From NCBI GenBank assembly GCA_016787895.1, contig JAEUTN010000002.1, forward strand, positions 1-64,000: a DNA stretch of 64,000 nucleotides, read 5' to 3'. This stretch comes from Bacteroidia bacterium (GTDB lineage: Bacteria; Bacteroidota; Bacteroidia; B-17B0; Aurantibacillaceae). The position numbers and the translations under genes are program-made. The notes under the pieces are model-generated. The model saw only the letters and a list, made by a program, of their open reading frames with translations. It was not told where the DNA came from and did not search any database. Positions 54,044-63,447 of this stretch are shown here, one piece after another. How positions within the stretch are numbered: the stretch's first letter is position 1; each line of letters opens with the position of its first letter.

Positions 54044-54715
54044 ATGTTTGATAACAACGAATTCAGAAAATACGCCACCAAACACGCAGGCATCAGCAGT
54101 TTAACCTACGATCGTTACAGTTCGGCCATCCATTCTTCTCTTACACCTTACATTATTGAGGAACGTTCTTTGAATGTAGCTCAAATGGACGTGTTCTCGC
54201 GTTTAATGATGGACCGTATTATTTTCCTGGGAACGGGGATCAACGATCAGGTGGCGAACATCGTACAAGCTCAATTGCTCTTTCTTGAGAGCGTTGATGC
54301 CAAAAAGGATATTCAAATCTACCTGAACTCTCCGGGAGGCAGTGTATATGCCGGACTGGGGATTTACGATACCATGCAAATTATTAAGCCCGATGTAGCC
54401 ACTATTTGTACAGGTATGGCTGCAAGTATGGGAGCTGTTTTGCAGTGCGCAGGAACCAAAGGAAAACGAACCGCACTCAAACATGCCCGCATTATGATTC
54501 ACCAGCCACTTGGCGGAGCTGAAGGACAAGCCAGCGACATTGAAATTACAGCAAGAGAGATTCAGAAACTGAAAAAGGAATTGTATGATATCATCTCAAA
54601 ACACAGCGGCCAACCTTATGAAAAAGTGTGGGCGGATAGCGACAGGGATTACTGGATGATTGCCCAGGAAGCCAAAGAGTACGGGATGATTGATGAGGTA
54701 TTGGAAAAAAAATAA
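54044..54715 (+). CDS. clpP: ATP-dependent Clp protease proteolytic subunit
   Basis: ClpP is the serine-protease barrel of the ClpXP and ClpAP machines. The 223-residue protein shows IYLNSPGGSVYAGLGIYDTM, the nucleophile Ser128 in GMAASMGAVL, and His153 in RIMIHQPLGG. An extended N-terminus of about 30 residues precedes the family core; it may be a propeptide. I chose ATG 54044; the GTG at 54005 would add a further stretch without ClpP features. clpX is not adjacent, as in several Bacteroidota. Confidence 0.96.
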   Translation: MFDNNEFRKYATKHAGISSLTYDRYSSAIHSSLTPYIIEERSLNVAQMDVFSRLMMDRIIFLGTGINDQVANIVQAQLLFLESVDAKKDIQIYLNSPGGSVYAGLGIYDTMQIIKPDVATICTGMAASMGAVLQCAGTKGKRTALKHARIMIHQPLGGAEGQASDIEITAREIQKLKKELYDIISKHSGQPYEKVWADSDRDYWMIAQEAKEYGMIDEVLEKK

Positions 54716-54830
54716 ACCATTCTGAATCAAATTAGCATTTGTTGGCTGTTAATTGGCGCACTCCCTGCAATACGGCACGTCTTTTGAAAAACAACATACA
54801 AAGCAAAAGTATAATTTAAATCTAAAAACA

Positions 54831-55433
54831 ATGAAACACCTGATTGCATCACTATTTTTTGTTTCCTCAGCAGCCCTGATGGCCCAGCCCAAAAAAGCGC
54901 CGGTAATGGCTCCAACCACCTCACCCGGCTATTATGTTACAGCAAAGGGAGACACGGTGAAAGGAGAGGTGAGAAACAACCCTGATGATCCTACTGAGTT
55001 TTACAGTGTTTTTTCATTCAAGCCGGCCAAAGGGGGAAAACTCATGCCCGTGAGCATCAAAAAAGCAAAGGCTTACGGTTTTGATAACAAACACTTTGTT
55101 CAGGTACTTGACAACGGCGTAGAAATATACGTGGAAGTACTAGCCAGAGGCCGTTTAAATTTTTATGAATACCTGTACAATGGTAAAATTGACGGGCTTC
55201 CGGCTATAGAAGCAGCGTATTTTGTTCAGGACAACATGGCCGAAGGAGAAGATGTAGGACTTCGCGAATTAAAAAAGATCAATAACAAGTTTTACAAAAA
55301 AGAACTAAAGCCATATATGAAGGATCAACCGGTTATTTGGGCCGATTTGGATAAGTTTACCTTCAACAAGGAAACCGTAACCAACGCTGTAAAGGAATTT
55401 AATAAATTCTACGAGATCAGCAGTTCAAAATAA
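54831..55433 (+). CDS. Secreted protein of unknown function
   Basis: The 200-residue protein has a signal peptide (MKHLIASLFFVSSAALMAQP). After a Pro-rich short linker it has a beta-rich domain with PGYYVTAKGDTVKGEVRNN and SIKKAKAYGFDNKHFVQVLD. This pattern of a small 'translated-into-strand' domain recurs in Bacteroidota secreted proteins. I do not recognise a named family or a sorting domain. ATG 54831 gives the signal peptide; earlier in-frame starts do not. A terminator follows. Confidence 0.65.
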   Translation: MKHLIASLFFVSSAALMAQPKKAPVMAPTTSPGYYVTAKGDTVKGEVRNNPDDPTEFYSVFSFKPAKGGKLMPVSIKKAKAYGFDNKHFVQVLDNGVEIYVEVLARGRLNFYEYLYNGKIDGLPAIEAAYFVQDNMAEGEDVGLRELKKINNKFYKKELKPYMKDQPVIWADLDKFTFNKETVTNAVKEFNKFYEISSSK

Positions 55434-55452
55434 ATTGAACTAAAATCAATTC

Positions 55453-55484
55453 ACCCGCATAACCATGGTTGTGCGGGTTTTTTT
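55453..55484. terminator. Terminator between convergent genes
   Basis: ACCCGCA pairs with TGCGGGT, with AACC/GGTT inside, followed by a run of seven T on the plus strand. It ends the secreted-protein gene and overlaps the last bases of tcdA on the other strand. Confidence 0.85.
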
Positions 55485-56235
55485 ATTGGTGTTTTCCCGT
55501 TTTTACTTCCTTCCAGCCTACAATGTCGCGAATAACCACTGAAGCACAGGTTAAACCAAATGCGGCAGGCAGGTAGGATATGGTGCCGTAGGCCGATTTT
55601 TTGTATTTGCTTCCATCGGTATGCATTATGGAGAATTTTGCAGGCAACTCGGTGCTGAAAACGGATTTAATGCCCTTGTAAATGTTCATGTACCTCAGTC
55701 GTTTTCTTACGTATTGTGCCATAGGGCAGGTATGGGTTTGAGCAATGTCTACTACCTGAATTTTTGTAGGGTCCATTTTACCACCGGCACCCATGCTCGA
55801 AATGATACGCTGGTTGTTGTAATAGGCCGTTTGCAACAAATACAATTTTGGAGAAATGCTGTCAATGGCGTCAATCACGTAAGTGAATTTTTGTTTCATG
55901 AACTCCTTCATGTCATCGGGATTTTTAAAATGATTGATGACTTCTATGTCCATTTCAGGACTGATCAGTTTTAAACGTTCGCCCATTAACTCGGCTTTGT
56001 TGAGGCCATGTGTGCTGGTGAGGGCCTGCAATTGCCGGTTGCGGTTGGTTGGATCAACACTATCCCCATCGATTATGGTTATTTTCCCCACTCCGCTTCG
56101 TCCGATGGCTTCCGCTGCGTAAGAACCCACGCCACCAAGTCCCACTATCAGCACATGAGCTGAGGTGAGTTTTTCCAAACCCTTGTCGCCAAGCAGCAAT
56201 TTGGTGCGCTCCATCCAGGAGGTGTCAGTAATCAT
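55483..56235 (-). CDS. tcdA: tRNA threonylcarbamoyladenosine dehydratase
   Basis: TcdA (CsdL) is an E1-like enzyme that uses ATP to cyclise t6A37 of ANN-decoding tRNAs. The 250-residue protein has WMERTKLLLGDKGLEKL, the ATP loop VLIVGLGGVGSYAAEAIGRSG, IIDGDSVDPTNRNRQ, and VIDAIDSISPKLYL. These separate it from ThiF/MoeB, which need a C-terminal cysteine/rhodanese-type partner. The start overlaps the TatD-family stop by 4 bases. It is usually seen apart from the t6A genes, as here. Confidence 0.9.
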   Translation of the reverse strand: MITDTSWMERTKLLLGDKGLEKLTSAHVLIVGLGGVGSYAAEAIGRSGVGKITIIDGDSVDPTNRNRQLQALTSTHGLNKAELMGERLKLISPEMDIEVINHFKNPDDMKEFMKQKFTYVIDAIDSISPKLYLLQTAYYNNQRIISSMGAGGKMDPTKIQVVDIAQTHTCPMAQYVRKRLRYMNIYKGIKSVFSTELPAKFSIMHTDGSKYKKSAYGTISYLPAAFGLTCASVVIRDIVGWKEVKTGKHQ

Positions 56236-56879
56236 ACTCTTACCTGAAACAGGTTTTCAAAATTAGCTTTAATTTGTTCCTTGAGTATCTCCTCATCAAT
56301 ACCCAGTAATTCAGACGCTTTTTTGTACACGTATTTAATCGAAACATCACTGTCATCCGTTTCCAGAAAAAGGCGTTTTCTGCCCGTTTTTCGAATCACT
56401 TTCGAAGCGTTGGAATCATAGGATAACAAGGCTTTGCCAAAAGAAAAGGAATACCCCTGATCGGACAGGGTTTTTGCGATATTTTCGTTGTTGTTAAAAC
56501 CATGAATGATGACAGGTACATTGTTATCGTTCATGTTTAAACAATTGATGAGTTCATTGAAGGCTTTTACGCAATGGATAATCAGGGGTTTTTGGATGGC
56601 ATTCGCCAGCCTGATTTGCTCTTCGAAAACCTCGGTTTGTAACTCAAAATCTACTGGACAAACTTTATCCAAACCACACTCTCCTATGGCCAGACATTTT
56701 TTTTCTCCTGAAACCCTACGCAGGTTGTCCAATTGCCAAAGCACGTCCTCCTTTTGCAAATGCCAGGGGTGTAATCCATAAGAGTAAAAATTACTTTTTT
56801 CTGTGGATTCAGGGTTATGGTTGACCAGTTCAATTTTAGCATCATAAATTTGCCGGTGCGTATGTATGTTGATAAACAA
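56232..56879 (-). CDS. TatD-family metal-dependent hydrolase
   Basis: The 215-residue protein is a shortened TIM-barrel hydrolase. Metal-binding residues appear in NIHTHRQ, IGECGLDK, IIHCVKAF, IIHGFNNN and LETDDSD. TatD-type proteins act as deoxyribonucleases and in quality control. The start is TTG at 56879 (MFINIHTH); no ATG is available before the first metal-binding motif. Its stop overlaps the tcdA ATG, so the two are translated together. A -7 box TAAGTTTG lies at 56927-56934. Confidence 0.86.
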   Translation of the reverse strand: MFINIHTHRQIYDAKIELVNHNPESTEKSNFYSYGLHPWHLQKEDVLWQLDNLRRVSGEKKCLAIGECGLDKVCPVDFELQTEVFEEQIRLANAIQKPLIIHCVKAFNELINCLNMNDNNVPVIIHGFNNNENIAKTLSDQGYSFSFGKALLSYDSNASKVIRKTGRKRLFLETDDSDVSIKYVYKKASELLGIDEEILKEQIKANFENLFQVRV

Positions 56880-56926
56880 AACTAAAATTACAACCGTCTT
56901 TATTCCGGCCGGATACCAAACTTACT

Positions 56927-56934
56927 AACTTTAA
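56927..56934 (-). promoter_or_regulatory. -7 box of the TatD-tcdA unit
   Basis: The minus strand reads TAAGTTTG, an exact TAnnTTTG match, about 47 bases from the TTG start. The -33 region is not obvious. Confidence 0.45.
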
Positions 56935-56949
56935 ACACCCGATTGTTTT

Positions 56950-58362
56950 ATGGAAGTGATTAATTATAACAGTGTATCGTCAATAACCTTAGCCCTGCTC
57001 GAAGACATTGCAGGAAAGTCCAATTTGAGCATCGATAAGGAGGCCTTGGAAAAATACGGACAAGACGAAACCGAAGATTTTGTGTTTAAACCGGAGGTGG
57101 TGGTAAAACCTGAAACTGTAGAACAGGTATCGGCCATTGCTAAGGTGTGCAATACGCATTCCATTCCTTTAACCACCAGGGGTGCAGGCACCGGATTGAG
57201 CGGAGGCGCTCTTCCTATTAAAGGAGGGGTATTGCTGAGTATGGAAAAATTCAACCGCATTTTGAATGTGGATACCCGGAATTTGCAAGCCACAGTGGAA
57301 CCTGGTGTGATTAATTATATTTTTCAGGAAGAAGTAAAAAAACAGGGTTTGTTTTACCCTCCCGACCCGGCCAGCTGGGGCAGTTGCAGTTTAGGAGGTA
57401 ACATCGCGCACAGTAGCGGAGGACCCAAAGCCGTAAAGTATGGCACCACACGCGATTATGTGCTAAATCTGCAAGTGGTGTTGCCCGATGGAGAAGTAAT
57501 CTGGACCGGCGCCAATACTTTAAAATATTCAACCGGATATAACCTTACTCACCTCATGATAGGTAGTGAGGGCACTCTGGGCATAGTGACAAAAATTGTG
57601 TTTCGTTTGATTCCTCTTCCCAAGCACGATTTGTTAATGCTCATCCCTTTCAAAAGTGCTGAACAGGCCTGTCAGGCGGTGGGCGAAGTGTTCAGAGAAG
57701 GCATAGTGCCAAGCGCCATGGAGTTTATGGAAAGGGATGCGATGGAATGGAGCATAAAATACTCCGGTGAAGTTAATTTTGACATCAAACCTGAGTGGCA
57801 GGCTTTGTTGCTGGTGGAAGTGGATGGGAATAACATGGAGGTGTTGATGCAGGACTGTGAACGCATGGCTGAGGTGATGCAGAAAAACGATTGCGATGAA
57901 ATATTATTTGCTGAAAGTGCCGAACAAAAAAACGCCCTATGGAAGATCAGGAGAAAGGTGGGGGAGGCCGTTAAAAGCAACAGCATTTACAAAGAAGAAG
58001 ATACAGTGGTTCCAAGGGCTGAATTACCCGCTTTATTGGCAGGAGTGAAGAATATCGGTAAAAAATATGGCTTCTCTTCCGTTTGTTACGGTCATGCAGG
58101 CGATGGTAATTTACACGTGAACATTATCAAAGGTGACTTAAGTGATGAAGCCTGGGAAAAGGATCTTCCAAAAGGCATCACCGAGATTTTTAAGCTGTGT
58201 AAACAGTTGGGGGGTACTATCAGCGGCGAACACGGCATAGGATTGGTTCAGAAACCCTACATGCCACTCATGTTCAGTAAACATCACCTGCAACTGATGA
58301 AAAAGATAAAAGAAGTCTTCGATCCTAAGGGTATACTCAATCCTGGAAAAATAGTGGATTGA
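56950..58362 (+). CDS. FAD-linked oxidase, GlcD / D-lactate dehydrogenase type
   Basis: The 470-residue protein oxidises an alpha-hydroxy acid such as glycolate or D-lactate. It has the FAD-binding PCMH domain (TTRGAGTGLSGGALPIKGG, DPASWGSCSLGGNIAHSSGG, GSEGTLGIVTKIVFRL). The C-terminal oxidase domain has VCYGHAGDGNLHVNI, SGEHGIGLVQKP and a final DPKGILNPGKI. GlcE and GlcF partners are absent, so it may be a single-subunit lactate dehydrogenase. It begins 15 bases beyond the -7 box of the divergent TatD gene. Confidence 0.93.
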   Translation: MEVINYNSVSSITLALLEDIAGKSNLSIDKEALEKYGQDETEDFVFKPEVVVKPETVEQVSAIAKVCNTHSIPLTTRGAGTGLSGGALPIKGGVLLSMEKFNRILNVDTRNLQATVEPGVINYIFQEEVKKQGLFYPPDPASWGSCSLGGNIAHSSGGPKAVKYGTTRDYVLNLQVVLPDGEVIWTGANTLKYSTGYNLTHLMIGSEGTLGIVTKIVFRLIPLPKHDLLMLIPFKSAEQACQAVGEVFREGIVPSAMEFMERDAMEWSIKYSGEVNFDIKPEWQALLLVEVDGNNMEVLMQDCERMAEVMQKNDCDEILFAESAEQKNALWKIRRKVGEAVKSNSIYKEEDTVVPRAELPALLAGVKNIGKKYGFSSVCYGHAGDGNLHVNIIKGDLSDEAWEKDLPKGITEIFKLCKQLGGTISGEHGIGLVQKPYMPLMFSKHHLQLMKKIKEVFDPKGILNPGKIVD

Positions 58363-58434
58363 ACTGATTTAATTCATGTGCAACCAAGTGGGATTATTCG
58401 TAAATTCACTAAAGGAATTATAAAACCCCATGGC

Positions 58435-60438
58435 ATGAAATCACGTTTACTTTTCGTATTGGCATTGTTTGGCTTTAACTTTTTACTGGCACAAACCCCT
58501 CTTCAGGTAAAACAACGTTGTGGCACTGAAGCTCCACCCGAAGCCTGGGACATTTGGTTCAACCAAAAGGTAGAGGAGTTTAAACTGGCCAATCCGGATT
58601 ATAAAACCAGTTCTGCAAATTATGTTGTTCCTGTGGTATTTCACATTATTCACGGAGGGCAGAACGAAGGTACTTTCCCGAACGTGTCCATGGCACAAAT
58701 CAATTCTCAAATACCAATACTCAACAACGATTTTGCCGGTACAGGATTAAACGTGGGCAATTTCGCAAACACCAACTTTTCACAGGCGCTTATTGCTAAT
58801 TGCAACATTACTTTCTGTCTTGCCGAAAAGGATCCTGCAGGCAATACATTGACTCAAAAAGGAATTCATCGGGTGAATTATATTTCCAATGGCTGGGCTG
58901 ACCCTGCAAGTTTCGCCACTTCGAATGCCTTCAATAATTTCATTAATAATACTGTTAAGCCAGCCACCATTTGGGACCCTAATCGTTACCTGAACGTGTG
59001 GATCAGCGATGTGAACGGAGCAGTGGGTTTACTAGGCTATGCCACGTTTCCCGGAGGTACCGGACTTTCAGGACTTACCAGCGGAATTGGCACATCCACA
59101 ACAGATGGGGTTTGGTGTTGGACTCAAACGATTGGAAATACAGGCACTTTGTTTTCGCCTTATGATAAAGGAAGAACTCTAACCCATGAAGTAGGACACT
59201 GGCTGGGCTTGAGACACATTTGGGGTGATGGCAATTGCGCCACCGACTTTTGCAACGATACGCCAACACAACAACAGTCCAATACCGGTTGTCCCAGCTA
59301 CCCTAACATTACCTGCTCCAACGGACCAAACGGGGATATGTTTATGAATTTCATGGATTATTGCAATGACGCCTGCCTGTACATGTTTACTCCCGATCAG
59401 CGCACACGCATTCAAACTGCCATGGCCAGCGGACAATTCAGAACCCAAATGACCGCCAGCTCTGCTACCTTGTGCGGTGGTGGACCTACACCTGTGGCTT
59501 GCTCTGATACCCTGAGTAATTTTGGTGTTACCGACTCCTTAAACTCCTACCGCAGGGCAACCGCATCAGTGGCTGAAACGTTTTGCCCGCAAGGGCCCGG
59601 TTTGGCCGGATACATTACCGGAACCAATTGCTGGGGGGATTTGGAGAAAGCTGAATTTATCAGTGCTTCAAAGTATAGTAGTGCCACCAATCCTGTTGTT
59701 ACGGGAGTGATTGTGTTGTTTTTTCAATACGGCAATTTAGGAACGGATGGAAGTTCAAACGTGAACATGAACATTTACAGCGGCACCAACGCAAACACAC
59801 AGCCCGGTGCGCTTTTAGGCTCAACTAGTGCTAATCTGGCCAGCATTGCAGCTACTACCAACACCACCGGTGTTCCATATTGCGGCAATCCCAATCTGGC
59901 CTTTTCATTGCCTGTGATCATGCCATTCAAATTCAATTTTTCAAGTCCGGTGGCAGTTCCTCAAAGCGGAGGATTTTTCGCTTCCGTTGGAATTCCAAAC
60001 ACACCTGGAGACACTGTGTGTGTTTTGGATAAACTGACCGGCAGCAGCAATACCGCCTGGGAGAAATGGTCTGATAACAGTTGGAACAGCATGAAAGTGG
60101 CCTGGGGAGGCTCCAGAAATTTTAACCTTGCTATCCTGCCTATTGTAGAATGCGGTGTGGTTGGTGTAAAAGAAAACAAGCTGGGTTTGGATAAGCTCAG
60201 CCTTTTTCCAAATCCGGGGGAAGGCAAGGTGAATTTAATTTCGGGTGCTGCGAATTCCGAAGCGCTTGAAATTAAAGTGTACGACCTTTATGGAAAATTA
60301 GTCCACGCTATTGTGAAAGATGAACCAACACAAGTTTTGTACGAAATCGACCTGAGTAGTGAAAAAGCAGGGGTGTATTTTATTTCAGCCGAAAACCATT
60401 CGGGTAAAAAAGTGTTGAAATACATCCTTCAAAAATAG
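58435..60438 (+). CDS. Secreted M43 (pappalysin-like) metalloprotease with type A sorting domain
   Basis: The 667-residue protein has a signal peptide (KSRLLFVLALFGFNFLLAQ). The catalytic domain (about 60-360) has the zinc motif HEVGHWLGLRH (His251 to His261) and the Met-turn FMNFMDYCNDACLYMF, as in cytophagalysins. A Cys-rich region follows, then a Ser/Thr-rich middle part. The C-terminal type A sorting domain is LSLFPNPGEGKVNL to KYILQK. It is thus a T9SS-exported extracellular protease. I use ATG 58435; the GTG at 58378 is the alternative. Confidence 0.93.
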   Translation: MKSRLLFVLALFGFNFLLAQTPLQVKQRCGTEAPPEAWDIWFNQKVEEFKLANPDYKTSSANYVVPVVFHIIHGGQNEGTFPNVSMAQINSQIPILNNDFAGTGLNVGNFANTNFSQALIANCNITFCLAEKDPAGNTLTQKGIHRVNYISNGWADPASFATSNAFNNFINNTVKPATIWDPNRYLNVWISDVNGAVGLLGYATFPGGTGLSGLTSGIGTSTTDGVWCWTQTIGNTGTLFSPYDKGRTLTHEVGHWLGLRHIWGDGNCATDFCNDTPTQQQSNTGCPSYPNITCSNGPNGDMFMNFMDYCNDACLYMFTPDQRTRIQTAMASGQFRTQMTASSATLCGGGPTPVACSDTLSNFGVTDSLNSYRRATASVAETFCPQGPGLAGYITGTNCWGDLEKAEFISASKYSSATNPVVTGVIVLFFQYGNLGTDGSSNVNMNIYSGTNANTQPGALLGSTSANLASIAATTNTTGVPYCGNPNLAFSLPVIMPFKFNFSSPVAVPQSGGFFASVGIPNTPGDTVCVLDKLTGSSNTAWEKWSDNSWNSMKVAWGGSRNFNLAILPIVECGVVGVKENKLGLDKLSLFPNPGEGKVNLISGAANSEALEIKVYDLYGKLVHAIVKDEPTQVLYEIDLSSEKAGVYFISAENHSGKKVLKYILQK

Positions 60439-61515
60439 TCAGCTTTCCAAAGCGCGCTCCTGACTGAACTTTCTCCATTTTTCAATGGCAGCTTGCATGT
60501 CTTCGGGAAGAGCGCTGTCGAATAGCATTTTTTTTCCGCTGATGGGGTGGGTAATGCCCAGACTTTTGGCGTGCAGGGCCTGACGAGGTAAGAGTTCAAA
60601 ACAATTTTGCACAAACTGCCTGTATTTTGCCGATTGCAGGCCTTTCAGGATGATGTCGCCACCGTATTCCTGGTCATTAAACAAGGGGTGACCAATGCTT
60701 TTAAAATGCACCCTGATCTGGTGCGTACGTCCGGTTTCCAGCTTACATTCAATCAAAGTCACAAAACCAAAGCGCTCCAGCACCTTGTAATGGGTTACCG
60801 CGTGTTTTCCAATTTCCCCTCCTTCAGGAAAACTCGCCATGATTTTTCTGTTCTTCAGATCACGACCCACATTGGCACGGATGGTTCCGGTATCTTCTTT
60901 CAGATCGCCCCAGCACAAGGCAATGTATTTGCGATCCATGGTGCGATCAAACAATTCCTTGGCCAATCGTGTCATGGCTAATTCGGTTTTGGCAATAATC
61001 AAAATGCCGGATGTGTTTTTATCGATGCGATGAACAAGACCCGGTCGTTCGAGGTAGAGGTCGTTGTTTAATTTGCTGCGGCTGGTGGGTAAATTTTTAA
61101 AGTGGTAAGCCAGGGCATTTACAAGGGTTCCGGTGTAATTGCCATAGGCAGGGTGTACCACCATGCCCGCTTTTTTATTTACAATCACCAAATAATCATC
61201 TTCGTAAACAATATCAATGGGAATGTTTTCCGGCAGAACCTCAATGCTCCTTGGAGGTGTGGTAAGCATGATGGAAATTTCATCCAGGGGCTTCGCGCGG
61301 TAATTGGATTTAACTGCTTTGCCATTGACCAGAACGAAGCCGGCATCGCAGGCGTTCTGAATTTTGGTACGGGTTGAATTGGCAATGCGCATCATAATGT
61401 ATTTATCGATGCGAATCATTTCCTGACCCTTTTCCACTTTTAATTTGTGGTGTTCAAATAAGGATTGTTCCTCTTCGCCGTTGAGTTCCTCCGCCTCCTC
61501 CTCAAATTCCGCCAT
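60439..61515 (-). CDS. rluD: RluD-family 23S rRNA pseudouridine synthase
   Basis: RluD-type enzymes make pseudouridines in helix 69 of 23S rRNA. The 358-residue protein has an acidic N-terminal extension, an S4-like RNA-binding domain (about 30-95, RIDKYIMMRIANSTRTKIQ) and the catalytic domain with GLVHRIDKNTSGILIIAK, whose Asp is catalytic, and TGRTHQIRVHFKSIGHP. It is last in a PASTA / T9SS cargo / rluD run; the genome neighbourhood with PASTA and ddl-like genes is common in the phylum. Confidence 0.92.
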   Translation of the reverse strand: MAEFEEEAEELNGEEEQSLFEHHKLKVEKGQEMIRIDKYIMMRIANSTRTKIQNACDAGFVLVNGKAVKSNYRAKPLDEISIMLTTPPRSIEVLPENIPIDIVYEDDYLVIVNKKAGMVVHPAYGNYTGTLVNALAYHFKNLPTSRSKLNNDLYLERPGLVHRIDKNTSGILIIAKTELAMTRLAKELFDRTMDRKYIALCWGDLKEDTGTIRANVGRDLKNRKIMASFPEGGEIGKHAVTHYKVLERFGFVTLIECKLETGRTHQIRVHFKSIGHPLFNDQEYGGDIILKGLQSAKYRQFVQNCFELLPRQALHAKSLGITHPISGKKMLFDSALPEDMQAAIEKWRKFSQERALES

Positions 61516-61521
61516 CTTGCA

Positions 61522-63447
61522 TTAATGCTGAACAATAATTTTTCGCAGAACCGGAGCCAGTGTGCCTTCCTTTATGCTGAGCAGATACACGCCAGGATCA
61601 AGATCCAGGGTGTTAAACAGCACGGTAGGAGTAGTGCCGGAATACTCTTTTAAAAGCTGACCAAACGCGTTGTAAAGAGAAACAGTTCTTCGTGTGTTGT
61701 TCTCGAACCTTAGATGAACACTTTCGTTCACAGGATTGGGAAACACATTCACCTGCAGTTGTTGTTTGTTCGAAGTTTCATTTAAAGAAGCCGGGGAGGG
61801 AATAAACTCGCCCAACACCGGATGAACCATGAGCGAACCCTTAATCTGCGAAGGTGTCCAGCCATTTCCCAGATTGTAATAAAGGTTTTGATGGTAATCC
61901 TGGTTTCTGTCGAAGCCAATCACAATTCCGCTTGCCACACTTTGTTGTATTCCGATAAAATAGGTTTGGCCCGCGTTTAATTTCACCAAACTGGTTAAAG
62001 AATACTGGGGTATGGCTTTAAAAATACTATCAGAATATTTAGGATACATCAAAGAGTCACGGTAGATTAAAGACCCGGGATAGCCGCCATTGTTCGACCA
62101 TACACAAATGCGGAATTTGGAAAGTTGCTGAACAGTAGTGAGTGCGCTGGCCGGGTCAAAATAAATTCTTACAGCACGAAGGTCGTCGTCTTTATTGATT
62201 GTGAACCGAAGCGCAATGTTCGCATTTGCCCCATTTACATAATAACCACCTTCAGCTCCTCCATCGTCGTAAGCATAGTAATTTCTGAAAATTTGTTTTT
62301 GGTAAATGGTGTCGTTGTCAAGCAAAAAGTCGGATGAGGTGCCCTGAGAGCGGTAAAGAAAATGTTTAATGGTAAAGTCGGCACTGTCGCTTAAAGCGCT
62401 GAACGTGTAATTGAAGGCAGGGTTTTGGTGAGGAGCAAACTGACTATATCCATTGGGTTTAAAAGGTAATAAGTTACCGTTGGCACCGCCTGAATAAGCG
62501 TGAATTTGGTTTCCGGATTTATCGTAAAAACGGTTTTCGTATGACATGTTAATGGCTTGTGCTCCGTTATTTTTTATTCGAACCGAGTTTTTTTGCGCCA
62601 TGTCACCTGCATTGTACTGCTGATATGGCATGGCTGAATAATCCTTTAAAAAAGAACTGGGCACGTGCGCAAAGGTGAGGTCGTTATACGTGGTGTCTCC
62701 CAACATGCTTCTGTTTTTATTCAGGTAAACATAATCGAGGTGCCAGTGATCAAAATTGCCGGAGGTGGTGGCTTTGTTCCGAAATCGAAACTTAAAATTG
62801 GTTTTTAAAAGAGCTGTGTCGGCCAGCCAGATGAAGGTTCTCTTAAATGCCGTGTCATTGGTATTGGGATTTGTATTTCCTTTTGCAAACCAAACCCTGT
62901 TCAGCCATACCCCGTCTCCGGGTCTGTAAAAATCCAAAATCAAACTGTCGCCCACTTCAGGAGGTTCTCCATTGCCCCGGGCCTGATAATAAAACGAAAA
63001 ACCTATGCTGTCAGAGGCTTGTAAAAACTGATTCCCGGATTGGTACAGATTGATGTCGCGGCTGGTAAGTGTATCGGCAGCGCGGGACTCAGCAAGATTG
63101 GTATAATCGGGCTCATAGGGATAACCAAACTTGTTTAAACCATCAAAAGTAGCTACACCAATGCTGGGAGGCGCAATAGGAAAACCGGGATTCACGTACA
63201 CCAGGGAATCTTCCCATTTTATCATTGCCGGATAATTGCTGAGAGTGGCATAATAAAAATCTTCCACAAAGGGCAGCTGAATTGGAACCGTGGAGGTCTT
63301 GCCCGATTCGGGAGTGCCCACCTGCATGGCGCTGCGCTTAAGTTCAGGGTAAATCAGAGCAGGATTGGAATTCAGTGGTTTTATGCCTTCCTGAGCCCAA
63401 ATGGTTGAACCAATCAAAACAAAAAATAAGAGAAGGAGTTTGTTCAT
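61522..63447 (-). CDS. T9SS type A cargo protein of unknown function
   Basis: The 641-residue protein has a signal peptide (NKLLLLFFVLIGSTIWAQ) and a body rich in aromatic and Asn residues. It includes a jelly-roll-like stretch around FDHWHLDYVYLNK (near residue 240), reminiscent of carbohydrate-binding or MAM/concanavalin-type modules. A type A sorting domain ends it (LQVNVFPNPVNESVHLRF to RKIIVQH). No enzyme residues are recognisable. Its ATG overlaps the PASTA-gene stop by 4 bases, so it is translationally coupled to a peptidoglycan-binding protein. Confidence 0.82.
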   Translation of the reverse strand: MNKLLLLFFVLIGSTIWAQEGIKPLNSNPALIYPELKRSAMQVGTPESGKTSTVPIQLPFVEDFYYATLSNYPAMIKWEDSLVYVNPGFPIAPPSIGVATFDGLNKFGYPYEPDYTNLAESRAADTLTSRDINLYQSGNQFLQASDSIGFSFYYQARGNGEPPEVGDSLILDFYRPGDGVWLNRVWFAKGNTNPNTNDTAFKRTFIWLADTALLKTNFKFRFRNKATTSGNFDHWHLDYVYLNKNRSMLGDTTYNDLTFAHVPSSFLKDYSAMPYQQYNAGDMAQKNSVRIKNNGAQAINMSYENRFYDKSGNQIHAYSGGANGNLLPFKPNGYSQFAPHQNPAFNYTFSALSDSADFTIKHFLYRSQGTSSDFLLDNDTIYQKQIFRNYYAYDDGGAEGGYYVNGANANIALRFTINKDDDLRAVRIYFDPASALTTVQQLSKFRICVWSNNGGYPGSLIYRDSLMYPKYSDSIFKAIPQYSLTSLVKLNAGQTYFIGIQQSVASGIVIGFDRNQDYHQNLYYNLGNGWTPSQIKGSLMVHPVLGEFIPSPASLNETSNKQQLQVNVFPNPVNESVHLRFENNTRRTVSLYNAFGQLLKEYSGTTPTVLFNTLDLDPGVYLLSIKEGTLAPVLRKIIVQH